Shown in pieces: positions 53,525 through 64,000 of a DNA stretch of 64,000 nucleotides. The stretch's first letter is position 1; the number at the start of each line of letters is the position of its first letter. This stretch comes from Megamerina dolium (taxonomy: Eukaryota > Arthropoda > Insecta > Diptera > Megamerinidae). The position numbers were made by a program, and so were the translations under genes. The notes under the pieces were generated by a model that was not told the DNA's origin, did not search any database, and saw only the letters and a list, made by a program, of their open reading frames with translations. The stretch spans positions 17,431,584-17,495,583 of the forward strand of contig OY978527.1 of the NCBI GenBank assembly GCA_963854835.1, given 5' to 3'.

Positions 53525-53663
53525 TTGGTTGCTTCATTACAGCTTCAATGTTTTTCCAATTGTTATCAATAATTTTTCTGTTGTGATAGTGTTTATTTCT
53601 TTGGTCCCAGACAACAGGACGGGTAGACACTTCCGTAATAAATGTTTCGGTATCAAAATCCAT
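53525..53663 (-). CDS. MADF-type exon inside the PIF element
   Basis: From ATG at 53663 the frame reads MDFDTETFITEVSTRPVVWD, QRNKHYHNRKIIDNNWKNIE and AVMKQP, the first half of a MADF domain. A donor CCAA|GTAAGT follows after 46 codons plus one base, the same intron phase as the two MADF-BESS genes in this window. It starts 20 bases beyond the end of the transposase, in convergent orientation, and lies within the TIRs. No second exon was found nearby on the minus strand. It could be the DNA-binding protein of the transposon (rest deleted) or a captured host exon. By phase it could also splice to 12658, but the exon at 19449 fits that gene much better. Confidence 0.7.
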
Positions 53664-54041
53664 TTATTTTCATAATTTTTTTAATTTGATTTCACAAACA
53701 AAAGGAATAATAGACGCGTGCGGTTGCAATAGAAAATAAAAAGCAATGCGAAAGACCGTTTAAAAAACAACGCACGCATACACCCACACATTGTCCATAT
53801 CAAATTTTTTATTTGAACTATCTCTCTCTGTTTTTACTCTCCTTCACTTCAATATGTCGCTTCTATAATTCATTTCACTACTAGCTTTATAGGGGCCAAG
53901 CACTGAAACTATTTTGTAGCTCTGCTCTCACTCTGACAACATTTGAGCGAGCACATAAGTAAACACAAGCAGAGTTTTGTAGCAAGTTGTAGCGACATAT
54001 CATAGCAACGCCGGTAGCGCTCACTCTGTCATCAGCCTTAC

Positions 54042-54939
54042 ATTCGTCTCTCATGCTTCTCACTCTTCGCAACAATTGTGTATGTGTGTATGAAATTATT
54101 ATTAATGCGTCTTGTCGTTGCGTTGGCGTTATTGTTGTTTTTGGTCGGTTGATTAGTACGTCGGTCGGATGTTTACGTTGTATTCATGCAAAGTTGCCAA
54201 ATTTCGAGCTCAAAAATGCATCAACTATCTTTAAAAAGAAAATTAAAAATTTGTTCTCATTTACCCAGTGTCCACACGTGCAAGTGCAAGTTCGAAAAAC
54301 TCAATACATTCAAACTTTTCCACTAATACACTCACACATATGCTACTTGAAGGCCTTTTCGCAAATTTTCGAAACTTTTCGGAGAGAATACGTATACTCT
54401 ACTTGCAGCAAGTTACTTGCACGTGTGGACGCAGTGTTAATGTGAAAATGTTTAATAAGAATTTATTTATTTTCGAAATTCCTTTAAAGAAATAATAGTA
54501 AAGTCATTTTCGGTAGTGTCAGTAAAAAAAGTTCTTTCTAATAGGACAAGCCATCACTACACCAGAGCAGGTCATTGATAAATTATGTTATGGACGATTT
54601 TGTTCTCATCGTTGTTCTGGCTGGTAAGATCATAGGCGTTCGCTGATAAACAAAGACTCATAGCATGGCTTTTACAAGCCAAGCCACATGAGCACAAATA
54701 TTATCTATTGTATTACCACTCATTGAACACAAGAAGTCCGTTCTCTTACTGTTAACAGACTTTGAGAAACTCTGACCCTTTGGAGGTTCAAGTCATTCAT
54801 ACAAAAGAGCATGTAAAATTCGTCTATGTCAAAAACAATCTTGGCGGAATAAGTACCTGCATTCTATACTTCTTTTTTTAGAGAGATTAATGATAATAAT
54901 AATAATAAGGTCGTATTAAATTTGGGTAGTATTATAATT
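54042..54939. other. Non-coding DNA
   Basis: Scattered low-complexity sequence with a short (AAT)n near 54893. No coding signal or named repeat. Confidence 0.35.
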
Positions 54940-55180
54940 CTTATATTGTTCCAAACGACAAAACCCTTGACACACCTTTTTCTGGGCTTTGTCACAGAAT
55001 ACTTTTAGAAGATTTTTTTCATGACAATTTCCTACCGCCGGAAGAATTGCTAATTGCTTCCAGACGGATGTGCACCGTTTTTATTAAAGCTGCCTCGCCG
55101 GTAGATGAACTCACGACTTACGGATTCATGCTCAAAACACCTACATATAGACCAACTACGACATCTATCCGGCTGGGTCG
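54940..55180 (-). mobile_element. Old SINE copy, minus strand
   Basis: Read on the minus strand: CCGGATAGATGTCGTAGTTG with worn A- and B-box-like parts, then CGGTGCACATCCGTCTGGAA, GCAATTAGCAATTCTTCCGG, ATTCTGTGACAAAGCCCAGA and GTGTGTCAAGGGTTTTGTCG. The order of blocks agrees with the family, but divergence is the highest of the six copies. Confidence 0.65.
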
Positions 55181-55379
55181 ACGTATTATTATTAAATAAA
55201 GTTGGCTCGCCCTTACAAATATAATATATGTTAATTTAAAACTAATATATGTTACATGCTTAACTCTGTATTCTAAACAAATTAGGGTTGAATATGTAAA
55301 ATAGTGGTCATTATTTTTGGCTCTGCAATTTCTCTAAAATCTGATTCTTCCTATAATTTTAATCTACATGTCAAATATG

Positions 55380-55745
55380 GTAAGTTATAGTGATGTAGTT
55401 TTTAAAAACTCCACAACTTTGTATGGGAGCTACGTTAAATATTGGCCGTAGCTTCCCATTTCTTACAAAATTATGTAGCAGTATACTCTATGTGCCAATT
55501 ATTGTTGCCCTAGAAGGTATTTTAAGAGAGTTAAAGATTTTAACGATTCCGAGGTTAGTCACTTTGATTGCTCCTTGTGGGCGTGGTAGTTGTCCGATCA
55601 TGCCCACTATGAATCCTGTCCGTACCCTTGGATCATCGGTTACTCATGCCATTTTTCGTCTAAATAACTCAATATTTGTTCAAGTTATTTTGCAAATCAG
55701 TCACGTGACAGACAGACGAACGGACGAAAACCTAGCAGTCACCAA
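55380..55745. repeat. Copy of the TTTGTATGGGAG-module repeat
   Basis: ACTTTGTATGGGAGCTACGT, GATTCCGAGGTTAGTCACTT, GTGGGCGTGG, CGTACCCTTGGATCATCGGT and CAGACAGACGAACGGACG correspond to the right half of the repeat at 15636-16886. The terminal GCAGGGTATA is missing. Confidence 0.75.
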
Positions 55746-55945
55746 TGGGCTTTCCGGGGCAGACAAAAGCTAACTCCCTATATACTAAATGTTAGCTGGA
55801 AAAAATGTATATCCCTTTTACAATACCGAATTCAAGTTTCCTGTTCTGTCATGATTTTTTTTTCTTCTCATTCTTTGATTTATTATTATTTATTTTTTAT
55901 AAACTTCTGCTCTTTCCTTTGTTTTTATTGCTTTTTCTTCTGTTT

Positions 55946-56055
55946 GACGCAGAAGAAGATGAAGATCAAACCTCCGTTGGAAGAATCAAGTGTTGCGCCG
56001 CATTATATGTTCGGCCTAAATGGATCATCGGTTGTTATGATCACATAAGAAGAAG
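55946..56055 (+). mobile_element. Extreme 3' end of the RTE family
   Basis: GACGCAGAAGAAGATGAAGA and CAAACCTCCGTTGGAAGAAT match copy 1 at 6335-6385. A deletion follows, and then CGGTTGTTATGATCACATAAGAAG matches its last 25 bases. A severely 5'-truncated copy of about 110 bases. Confidence 0.75.
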
Positions 56056-56374
56056 ATTGTTTTGGGTTTTTCGACTCTCGACGATCGACCGTTCTATCCT
56101 GAATTTGATCCTAGATTTCGAAACGATCGTGCCATTCCGCGTATTTTCAATTTTTACAACTAAACTACGTAAATTTAAATTCTATCCGTTATAGTTATAA
56201 ACATATTGTATTATATATCGCATCCTTTAAGTTAAAATCAAGTGAATTCTACATACATATATCGTATAATCATTTATTTAATAAAGCGTTTAAATATTGG
56301 TCCTTCGACCAAGATCTGAACCAGCGACCGACAAAATCGATTAAAATATTAAAATATTTATCACAAAATCCCAG

Positions 56375-59165
56375 GTGAAATCCACTGCCTCAAGTGAGTT
56401 CATTTCCGAAGCAGATAATCTGGTGCATTTCTGCACAAAGTTCAAAACAATTCCTGTTGAGGAACAAACTCTTTCTCTCCTGAGGGCCAAGCTAGAAGAT
56501 CTCTCCAGCTGTTATAACTGCCTACTAATTTCAAACTGGCAGCAAGAAATAAAATGGAGCTTTGCCAGGAGCGTGTACACACAACAAAAGCTCAAGTATC
56601 AGATCTGGAATTTCAATAGCCCCCAAGATTAGAGCTTTCATCACAAGCAGAAATTTCCTCTATTTCTGCCACAGAGCATGAAAATAATTCCTCTATTTGC
56701 CTGACGGTTCCTCCGTGTGATAACGAAATATTTTCCGGTAGCTATGAAGAATGGAAATCCTTCCACGACATGTTTTCGACGGTGTACATTAACCACCCTG
56801 AACTTTCTTCTGCTCAAAAGTTGTATCATCTCCGATACAGAACTGCCGGAAGATCTGGAGCCATCGTGAAGCAGTACGCGCTCAGTAATGAAAATTTTGA
56901 GTTGGCATGGAATGCGCTCAAATCCCGTTTTGAAAAGTAGCGCATTTTTGTCGACAAACAAATAAAAGCTGAATCTCCCTGAAGTGAGCTACGAAACCAG
57001 TAAGGCAATCCAGAGACTTCAAATAACTATTAATAATTCTCTGTCCCTCTTATCCATTCAAGGCGCATCGACGGAGGTTTGGGATCCAATACTGATACAT
57101 ATTTGTTCTTCAAAACAGCCCGAAGAATCCTTGTCCTTTGGGAACAATCCCTAAGTTCTCGCAAGGATCTGCCAATATGGCAACAAATATGGGTCAGAAC
57201 AGAACCAAAAACTTGTTTGAAGAAAGCAATCGGACATTCTCTTGTCCCATCTGCAAAGCTTCTCAATCGCTAAAATTCTATGAGCGGTTCAAAAATTAGC
57301 TGTTCGCGACAGAATGAAGCTAGTTCGAGAACACAATATCTGTGAGAACTGCTTGGTTTGACTCACTTTAAACGGGATTGCAAGAGCAAATATTCCGGTT
57401 TAGAATGTCCAAGAAGGCATATCACGATGCTTCATATATCAACCGACAGTATCCCAAATTGGGACACAAATGTTTTGGCGCAAACTTTCACACTCCATCA
57501 AATCCTCCTAACCGGAATCCGCCATAATATCCGTAGAAGCCTTCTTGCCCGGAATACAATATTTGCCTGGCTAATTAGTGGTCCTCTCACTCAGAAATTG
57601 TCAACATTCTCAACATAAGTAGAGGAAGTTTCCAATGAACTTCTTAGTTCTAGAGTAAGAAAGTTTTGGGAACAAAAGGAAGTGCGTCAGCCAGCTCAAG
57701 TCTCGGAAGAAGATTTAGCCTGTGAAAACTACTATCAGAGGACCATATCCCGTAGGATGGATGGATGATATGTAGTCAGGCTCCCATTTAAACCCAGTTT
57801 TCCCGCTCTGGTGGCCCTTGGTGACTCCCGAACCATAGCCAATAAACAATTTCTCAATATGGAGGTAAATTTCTCAAAAAGGGCTATCTCAAAGCCATTT
57901 ATGATGGGGTTCTCGAAAAATACCTCACTCTGGATCATATGAAACCCACAGGCTCGCCTAAAATCATCTAAAATCATCATTCTCTTAACGACGTACATCA
58001 TATAGGTCCCACATTACAAACAGATCTCATGGTTATCATCCTGAGGTGGAGACTATATCAATTCGTTTTATTTCCTCGAGCACTACGCGTAATTTCTTAC
58101 GTATTCCGTTTTGTCCACAACGGACTCTGTAAATTTCGACAATCTCCACTCATTTCGAATTCCTCACTCTCGTAGGACGAAATCAAATTTTCAAAAACCA
58201 GGCTTATCTTGCTAGTCCAATTGCACTTCTTCCCTAAGGAGTTGAAGGCTCTCTCCAACTCCTCCCAGATCAGTAGGAATGCTTCTTTGCTGACATTAAA
58301 TGCTTTCATCGATAAGGAAGGCGTCTTGAAAGTAAACGGTAGGTTAGTTCACTCAGGCCTTAGTTATAATGAGTTCCACCCCATAATACTTTCTGCAAAT
58401 TCCCGATTTTGCGTTGTGTATCTCGAGTTTCTCCACCTCCTACACGCAGAATAAAGGCTCATGTTTAGAATGCCTCGTCAGGAATTTTACATTCCTCGTC
58501 TCAAGCCTCAGATAAAGAAAGTGTACACCATATATAAACAAAAAATTCGATCACAAATTATGGCAGCTCTGCCACCTGAATGGTGTACCATTTGCTACCA
58601 CCGGTGTTGATTTTGCGGTCATTTCCAAATTAAAGCATCCACGCTTCGAACTGCTACCTTTCTCAAAGGTATTTGGCGGAACAGGCCTCCCTAGCAAAAT
58701 TATGTCGGATAATGGCACCACCTTTATCGGAGCTCAAAGAGCCATGACCAAAGAATTCCTTAAATTCCATAGGTATTAACTGGGTTTTTATTCCACCCTG
58801 CTCCTCATATAGACGACCTTTGGGAATCGGCAGTCAAGATATTTAATACTCACCTCAAAAAGACTGCCGACTGCTTTTTGGAATCGAAGCTGTCCTCAAC
58901 TCTAGACTGTTATTTCCTCTCTCAAGACCCAAATCAAATAATATCGCTACCAACTCAGAAGATATATATTTAGAATAGATGGAAAACTGAATACCTACAG
59001 GATCTCCACAAACGATATGTTATAAATGGCTGCACCCCCAAAAGGAACTGGAAGTGGGTCAACTGGTGGTCATCAACGACGAGCTGCTGCCCCATACGAA
59101 TGAAGCCTCGGACGCGTTACTCATCTGCACCGAGGATCTGATGGCCACATCCGTGTCGCAGATAT
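56375..59165 (+). mobile_element. Decayed BEL/Pao LTR retrotransposon (internal region)
   Basis: Blocks in order: gag (56740-56940: SGSYEEWKSFHDMFSTVYIN, SAQKLYHLRYRTAG, FELAWNALKSRFEK); damaged linker and zinc region (to about 57440); protease to reverse transcriptase junction (57770-58020: RLPFKPSFPALVALGDSRTI, AISKPFMMGFSKN, then a broken SLNDVHHIGPTLQTDLM); integrase (58560-58800: FATTGVDFAVISKLKHPRFE, GTGLPSKIMSDNGTTFIGAQ, two catalytic Asp regions); and the C-terminus at about 58960-59160. Many stops and frameshifts. The palm domain core of the polymerase is missing. No LTRs found. Confidence 0.85.
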
Positions 59166-59170
59166 TCGGT

Positions 59171-59675
59171 CCTAATCGGCCGTTCTCAAACGGCCTATAG
59201 TAAAACTATGTCTTTTGTCATTCACGAAAAATCGTAGAATCCAAAAAAATCTCTTTTTCTCTCTATAAGACTTAAGCTCGGCGTCAGTTATGTCATCGTC
59301 TCCACGCCCTGAGATACTGCCGCGGTTTTTTTGAGATGAACACGAGCCAAAGGGAAGATGTGGCCCACGCATCGATACTGCCGCTAAACTGTTGTAAAAA
59401 TGCAGGCTGGCGCATCACACGCTCCTCCATGCGGTCTCGTCCCCGACTGGGGAGAGGTCGACGAAATCAATTTGGGCTATGAAGACGGCATCACAGCGGA
59501 CGTGTCACGCCCCGTGGTAAACCTCGGCCCCGGCACGGATCGATTGATCTCCGCCACGGATTCGAGCGAAATCCTTCGCGCTCTTGTCGCGTCGAGCCAC
59601 GACAAGCTGCTTCCAACCCTGAAAGCTCTCAGCCCGAGCGACGACAGGCTCCCAATGCTGGTCAGAGGACTCTCA
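59171..59675. other. GC-rich block of unknown origin between BEL/Pao and Gypsy relics
   Basis: Base composition jumps to well above the surroundings for about 300 bases (59400-59660). An open plus-strand frame from ATG 59400 gives MQAGASHAPPCGLVPDWGEV, DEINLGYEDGITADVSRPVV, NLGPGTDRLISATDSSEILR and ALVASSHDKLLPTLKALSPS before it runs antisense into the Gypsy relic at about 59690. The residue pattern looks protein-like (amphipathic, balanced), more so than the minus-strand frame. I do not recognise it. Confidence 0.4.
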
Positions 59676-62284
59676 AATACTTCTTTCAACTTTTCCAGGT
59701 CGTCGTTAAAATCTTTTCCTATCACGTTAATGAGATCGAGGTACACCAAGCACGTTTTCCAGTGTGGTCCTCTGATTACACGTTCCATCAAACGTTCGAA
59801 AGTAGCCAGCGCAATACATAAGTCAAATGGCATCACTGTAAATTGCCATATACCATCGGCAATACTGAAAGCTGTTTCCTCTTTGTCCTCTTCACCAAGT
59901 TCCACTTGTCAGTAGCCACTTTGCAGATCAAGAGTTGAAAAGAAACTCGTCGTGGGGCTTGACGGATTGATCTAGAATCACCGGTGTCAATGTGATGCTT
60001 CACATCGTCTTTGTTCGTCCAGCAGTTCTTTTGATTTGTTGTAAAGATTGAACTGTACTTCTCCAATAGGTGTAAACTTTTTCTCTTTGCTGTTTGGTAA
60101 GCACCTGCCTATTCTTTCGTCTGCGCTTTTAATTCCGCTCGAACAGTTTCTGATTTTCCAGTTTTCAACGACGAACAATTTTCACACTCTACTACGGCAG
60201 TAACTTCCTGGCATTCCTTTCTAACCAACAGTAGATGTATTAGTTGGATTTAGTATTCTTGACATTTCCATAATGTAGTATCCGTTGATTTAAATCTAAC
60301 GTAAATCCATTGTCAATCATAAAATCCACACCAATTATTACGCCATCGATGATGTCGGCCACAATGGATTCATGTTCTCACGTGCAGTTTCCAATAGATA
60401 CTCGTTTCATTATCTTACCCAGAATTGGTGCATCTTTACCCGATACGGTACGCAATTTTATTCCCATTAAAGGCTCAAACCTTTTTACCAAATCGCTCTT
60501 GATTATAGAATCTAATGCACCAGTATGTATGAGCTCCAGTTTTCCATCAATAGTCAAGCTGCTTGGCACACGCTGTAGTTGTGAAATGTGAATGATGGGG
60601 CTACCCACTGTTGGAGTCAGTTCACGCCTCGCTGCACTAACTCGATTTAGTTTAACCATGGATTTGTGTTAGTGGAGCGATCGCTGTCCACCTTATTCTC
60701 CTTCTTTTGTCTTTCTGGAGAATTCGATCTTGATTTGTGGCAAATGAAGCACTTACGAATAAATTTTTTTTCACGTCGACCCCTTGTTTTTGCTTCAGGC
60801 TGCACTACTGACTTGAATGCCTGACACATTGCTTCAACTAGGTATGTTATTTCTGCTTCTAGTTGGCGTACTCGTGGCATTGGTCGACACATTAATCACG
60901 CGGCTTCAAACGTCAAAGCGCTGCTGACTGTTTCGGCATATGTACTCCTTGATGACATGAATGATGCGCGCTTAGTCTCTCCATCCCGTATTCCGTCGAT
61001 GAATACTTCTACTTTTATTTTCTCAATGAATTCTTCTGAACTACCGGAAAACGCAAGATAAGATAAGCACTCAATATCGGAAGCGAAGTCCTGAAGGCTC
61101 TCATTACTCGATGTAATTGGGTCTTATATTCGTTTCCATATTTGCGCTGGAGTGTGTCCATCAGTGATTGATAGCTACCACGATCTTTTGCTGGAATCAT
61201 GTGCAAGACTTCTGACGCACTTCCCTTTAATGCCACTATTAAAGCAGCCGTTTTGTAACTATCGTCTCATTGATTCTTCGAAGCTCTTGTCTCGAACTGA
61301 AGTTAGAAGACGTTGAATGGTGTGGTTCCATCAAATGTTGGTGGCTTTAGTTTAATTGTAGTTACTTCTCTAATAACCGATGTGGTTGCTCCACTTATTT
61401 TTATTTTTTTAAGTTCGTGCTATAATTTCTCAAGCTTTGCTTCCAAATCATCATGTCTGTCTACATGTTCGTTCAGCTTATCATCCAAATCATCCACATG
61501 TTCTTTCTGCTCTGTGCCTTTGTCATTAATAGCTCCGGAAATTTCCTGCAATCTGAGATCAATGCCTTTTTGTATATGCTCGATTATGTGTTCTTGGCGA
61601 GCCGAATGTTCTTGAATCTCATACGCAATTAACTGATGACGCCGTCTTGGCGAGACGAACCTTCTTGAAGTTCCTGAATTACGATTCACTAATTACACCC
61701 CACTTGCGAGCCGAATGTTCTTGAAGCATTTGGTCGAAGCTGTTGTTGCTGCTGTTGCATCATGATTTTCATAAATTCCATGAGTTGACCATTCGAATCT
61801 ATCTTGCTCTCTTCCTCAGCGTGCACAACTGCATGTTCCTCAAAGAACTCATGTTCTTCTACATTAATACCCTTAGCCTCCATGGCTTGTTTTGGCCTCG
61901 CTTCACCTCTACCAACAGCTTTTTAAGCTAGTCCACTTTTAGTTGGTCCATTTTCACCATCTTAACAGAATCCCATTACTGACAGCAATTGTTACGTTTT
62001 GATTCTGTGAACGTTTAATTCTATTTGAATCTACCCTGTTCGATCACTGGATCCTGTTAATAATAATTGCAACACTTATTTCATACTAACTATGTCCAAC
62101 AACAATTTTTGAATCAACTATTTACAATCACTCTTTAATTTAACTTGCTATCGTGTGATGTTGCTACCATCACTTGATGGTGTTATGTTGCCTTTATCAC
62201 TTTCGAAGTAGAATTGATTCATCTGTCAACAACTGGCTGTATTTATACACTGTGATGCACAACCAACCATCGATATTCGTTACG
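59676..62284 (-). mobile_element. Ty3/Gypsy retrotransposon, copy 3 (5' LTR to reverse transcriptase)
   Basis: On the minus strand the order is 5' LTR (62284-61990), gag leader (MEAKGINVEEHEFFEEHAVV, 61883), coiled coil (61689-61420: EHIQKGIDLRLQEISGAIND), gag capsid (about 61370-60900, damaged), zinc-knuckle region (RRGREKKFIRKCFICHKSR, about 60770), protease (60659-60250: VSAARRELTPTVGSPIIHIS, HTGALDSIIKSDLVKRFEPL, GVDFMIDNGFTLD) and reverse transcriptase (59905-59680: WQFTVMPFDLCIALATFERL, KTCLVYLDLINVIGKDF). The YLDD box is mutated to YLDL. It is the most complete of the three copies but broken at every junction and lacks integrase and 3' LTR. Confidence 0.88.
61990..62284 (-). repeat. 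5' LTR of Gypsy copy 3
   Basis: On the minus strand it starts GTAACGAATATCGATGGTTG and ends TTCACAGAATCAAAACGTAACA. A TATA-like GTGTATAAATACAGCC lies about 45 bases in, and AATAAGTGTTGC lies near the poly(A) site. Both end regions match the LTRs at 40029-40924, which are longer by about 150 bases in the upstream half. Confidence 0.8.
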
Positions 62285-62752
62285 ATATACATATCTACAT
62301 GTGTAGGGTGTAATTCGGCCGGTAAAGATCGAGTGTAAGGTAATTTTTCTTATTCATATTCACCCGCTAAATTTGTTATTGTTGGCGTTCCTTTCTTCAG
62401 AGTTTTCTTTTGTTGCCGTCGACTACGACTTTTCTTCATTTTATCATTTTTATTTTTTGTTGTTGTTGTTGGCCTTTAATTACTTTAGATTGTTTTCTTT
62501 CGTGTTGGTACCGTTGTCATTGTTGTCTTGTTTTTCATTTTGTGATTGTTGTCCCAACAACTCTATACATATTTTCTTTATTGTCGTTTTTGTTGGTGTA
62601 TTTGTTGAGGGTGCACCATTAGCTGATTGCTTTTTTTGATTTGGTATTCAAAAATCAAAACAAAAAACAAGCAATTCTGCGGAAGCTTTGGTAAAGATAT
62701 TCATTTATTTCAAAACAATTTTACTTGCACATGATTTATTTTGCTTCTGGCT
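62285..62752. other. Non-coding, T-rich DNA
   Basis: TTTTTGTTGTTGTTGTTGGC-type tracts; open frames here are low-complexity hydrophobic artefacts. Nothing recognised. Confidence 0.4.
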
Positions 62753-62978
62753 AAAGCATAGATTTAATATCGAAAAGATTTTTCTTTCGAACGGTGCCCA
62801 CCTGTCGGCAAGCACTTCTTCCGGCATCAACAATATGCCATGGAAAAGTTCTAAAAGATCTCTGTAATGTCACAAGAGTTCTGCCGTATGGAACCGACTA
62901 AAATAAGTAGGTCCCTTCTAATACTGTCCAAAATTTAACACGCACAATAGTACTGGAGGAAAAGCTCGACCAAACAGC
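62753..62978 (+). mobile_element. SINE copy lacking the tRNA head
   Basis: It starts at TTTAATATCGAAAAGATTTT within the body and continues through GAACGGTGCCCACCTGTCGG, CAAGAGTTCTGCCG, AATTTAACACGCACAATAG and GAGGAAAAGCTCGACCAA. 5'-truncated. The T-run is not preserved. Confidence 0.85.
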
Positions 62979-63218
62979 CCAAATTCAATTAGCTCAATTA
63001 TATCATTGATCCAACACAAGTTTTTGAAAGACACGAATAGTAAACGCTTTCACTTTAAATTGTCAAAGTGATGTCATTTATCTGACTTTAGTACAATATT
63101 TGACAAAACAAACCAAATCAGCTGCTTCTAAAAAGTTCGATTAAATCTTACTTAGAAAGTGTTATTTAATAAGACATTGTCGAAGTATTTTGATGTCACT
63201 TCTGGGGCTAACCACTGT

Positions 63219-63538
63219 GGGTGCCATAGCTCAGTGGTTAGTGTTCGTTCAATCCCCGGCTGATGCATAACAAATTTAATATCGATAGGATTTTTCTTTC
63301 GAACGGTACCCACCTGTCGGCAAGCAATTGGTAATTCTTCCGACAGTAACAACTTGCCATGTAAAAGCTTCTAAAAGAACTCTGTGACAAAGCTCAGAAA
63401 AAGTGATGTCAGAAGTGTTCTGCCGTTCGGAACCGGCTAAGAGAAGTAGGTCCCTTCTAATACTGTCTAAAATTTAAGACGCACAACAGTAATGGAAGAG
63501 AAGCTCGGCCAATGAGCCCTTTGGGACTTTAAGTTTTT
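63219..63538 (+). mobile_element. SINE copy with shortened tRNA head
   Basis: It begins GGGTGCCATAGCTCAGTGGT and keeps the B-box GTTCAATCCCC, but the anticodon arm between them (about 25 bases) is deleted. The body and 3' part are complete to GCCCTTTGGGACTTTAAG and a T-run. The T-run is directly joined to the Jockey 3' end at 63536-64000. Confidence 0.9.
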
Positions 63539-64000
63539 TTTTTAGCTTATTTTTTTTTTATTGAATCTTTCTTAAATACAAGAAACTAACAATAAGTATT
63601 CAAATCTTACAAACTAAATAAAACTATGTGATATCCCCTACGTTCCATCACAATTTGGTGAGTCGCGAGATGTAGCAATTTTACAGCATATTCAGTGTGA
63701 CTTTTCTTTTTAATCGACGATGCCCCTTGCTCAGCAACAATTGTCTAGCAAGGGGATTCGGATGATTGTGTAATTTTTGAATGTAGCTTCTGCAGGACAT
63801 TGCAACTTCCTCAGAAATTGTGGATACATTTAAATCTCGATGGATGTTAACGTTCCTCATATACCAAGGCGCGTTTACAATAATTCGCAGACACTTGGAT
63901 TGTATTCGCTGCAATTTTTCGATATTAGAGGGAGATGCGGTGCCCCAAAACTGAATACCATAAGTCCAGATTGGTTTCAGGATTGCTTTATATAATAGCA
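63536..64000 (-). mobile_element. 3' end of a second Jockey element, continuing beyond the window
   Basis: From the T-run at 63530-63560 the sequence is nearly identical to 31753-32220. The coding part on the minus strand (63914-63681) reads MQRIQSKCLRIIVNAPWYMR, NVNIHRDLNVSTISEEVAMS and ends HRRLKRKVTLNML with a stop. Here the C-terminal frame differs from the other copy by single-base shifts near 63800 and 63740. The rest of the element lies outside the window. Confidence 0.93.

Larger units (their letters stand above)
52110..54041. mobile_element. PIF-type transposon with about 40-base TIRs, transposase and antisense MADF exon
   Basis: GTAAGGCTGATGACAGAGTG continues GAGCGCTAC(A/C)GGCGTTGCTATG at both ends in inverse orientation (52110-52150; 54001-54041) with one mismatch. 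AT flanks both sides (52108-52109; 54042-54043), a possible 2-bp target duplication; the TTA/TAA typical of PIF/Harbinger is found only inside the ends. It encodes a HARBI1-like transposase on the plus strand and a MADF-type exon on the minus strand, the two-protein plan of PIF/Harbinger elements. Subterminal AGCGC words occur at both ends. Confidence 0.85.

Noticed and set aside
53525..53663. Exon 1 of MADF-BESS gene 1
   Set aside because: The phase would allow splicing to 12658, but this would need a 41 kb intron around MADF-BESS gene 2. The exon at 19449-19590 fits in phase, spacing and location, and this one lies within transposon ends.
62373..62639. 88-residue hydrophobic open frame
   Set aside because: Produced by T-rich and (GTT)n sequence; the composition alone explains the membrane-like product.
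1..64000. CRISPR arrays, rRNA genes, prokaryotic operons
   Set aside because: No regularly spaced repeats, no rRNA-like sequence, and all genes show eukaryotic structure.

Overview
The window looks like intergenic and intronic DNA of a higher dipteran, most likely a tephritid-type fruit fly. It is AT-rich, its host coding sequence sits in short exons with GT/AG introns, and almost everything else is relics of insect transposable elements (TEs): Jockey, RTE, Ty3/Gypsy, BEL/Pao, PIF/Harbinger, Tc1/mariner, a tRNA-derived SINE and several MITE-like families. The species call is inference; no species marker was checked.

Host genes. (1) The last exon of the purine-synthesis gene Paics (1245-1921, +). 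(2) A MADF-BESS regulator gene on the minus strand, assembled from three phase-compatible exons: 19449-19590, 12499-12658 and 10052-9407. Two of these exons are hidden inside other reading frames. (3) A second MADF-BESS gene on the minus strand with two exons, 43577-43718 and 39059-38482. Both MADF genes have an intron in the same place (47 codons plus 1 base), so they are probably paralogues. Their introns are filled with TEs.

Layout. 0-2 kb: antisense Jockey-type fragment and the Paics exon. 2.3-7.4 kb: Gypsy relic, Harbinger fragment, an RTE copy with an inverted 5' part, Jockey fragment. 7.8-19.6 kb: MADF-BESS gene 1, with nested TIR elements, a SINE, mariner, RTE and non-LTR fragments and a 1.18 kb Harbinger derivative in or near its introns. 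20.1-27.2 kb: a nearly complete RTE inside a TIR element, a second Gypsy relic and a mariner fragment. 27.4-31.4 kb: TIR elements, including a second Harbinger derivative inverted relative to the first. 31.7-36.2 kb: a full-length but frameshifted Jockey element with a 10-bp target site duplication. 36.6-44 kb: MADF-BESS gene 2, with two LTRs head-to-head in its intron. 44-54 kb: a SINE with perfect target duplications, a Tc1-like element, and a PIF-type element carrying a transposase and an antisense MADF exon. 54-64 kb: BEL/Pao relic, an unexplained GC-rich block, a third Gypsy relic, SINEs, and a second copy of the Jockey 3' end.

The most notable items are the reconstructed MADF-BESS genes and the third MADF exon inside a transposon, the SINE family, the paired Harbinger derivatives retaining traces of both proteins, the head-to-head LTRs, and an RTE copy whose structure fits twin priming. 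No CRISPR array, rRNA gene or operon is visible, and none is expected.
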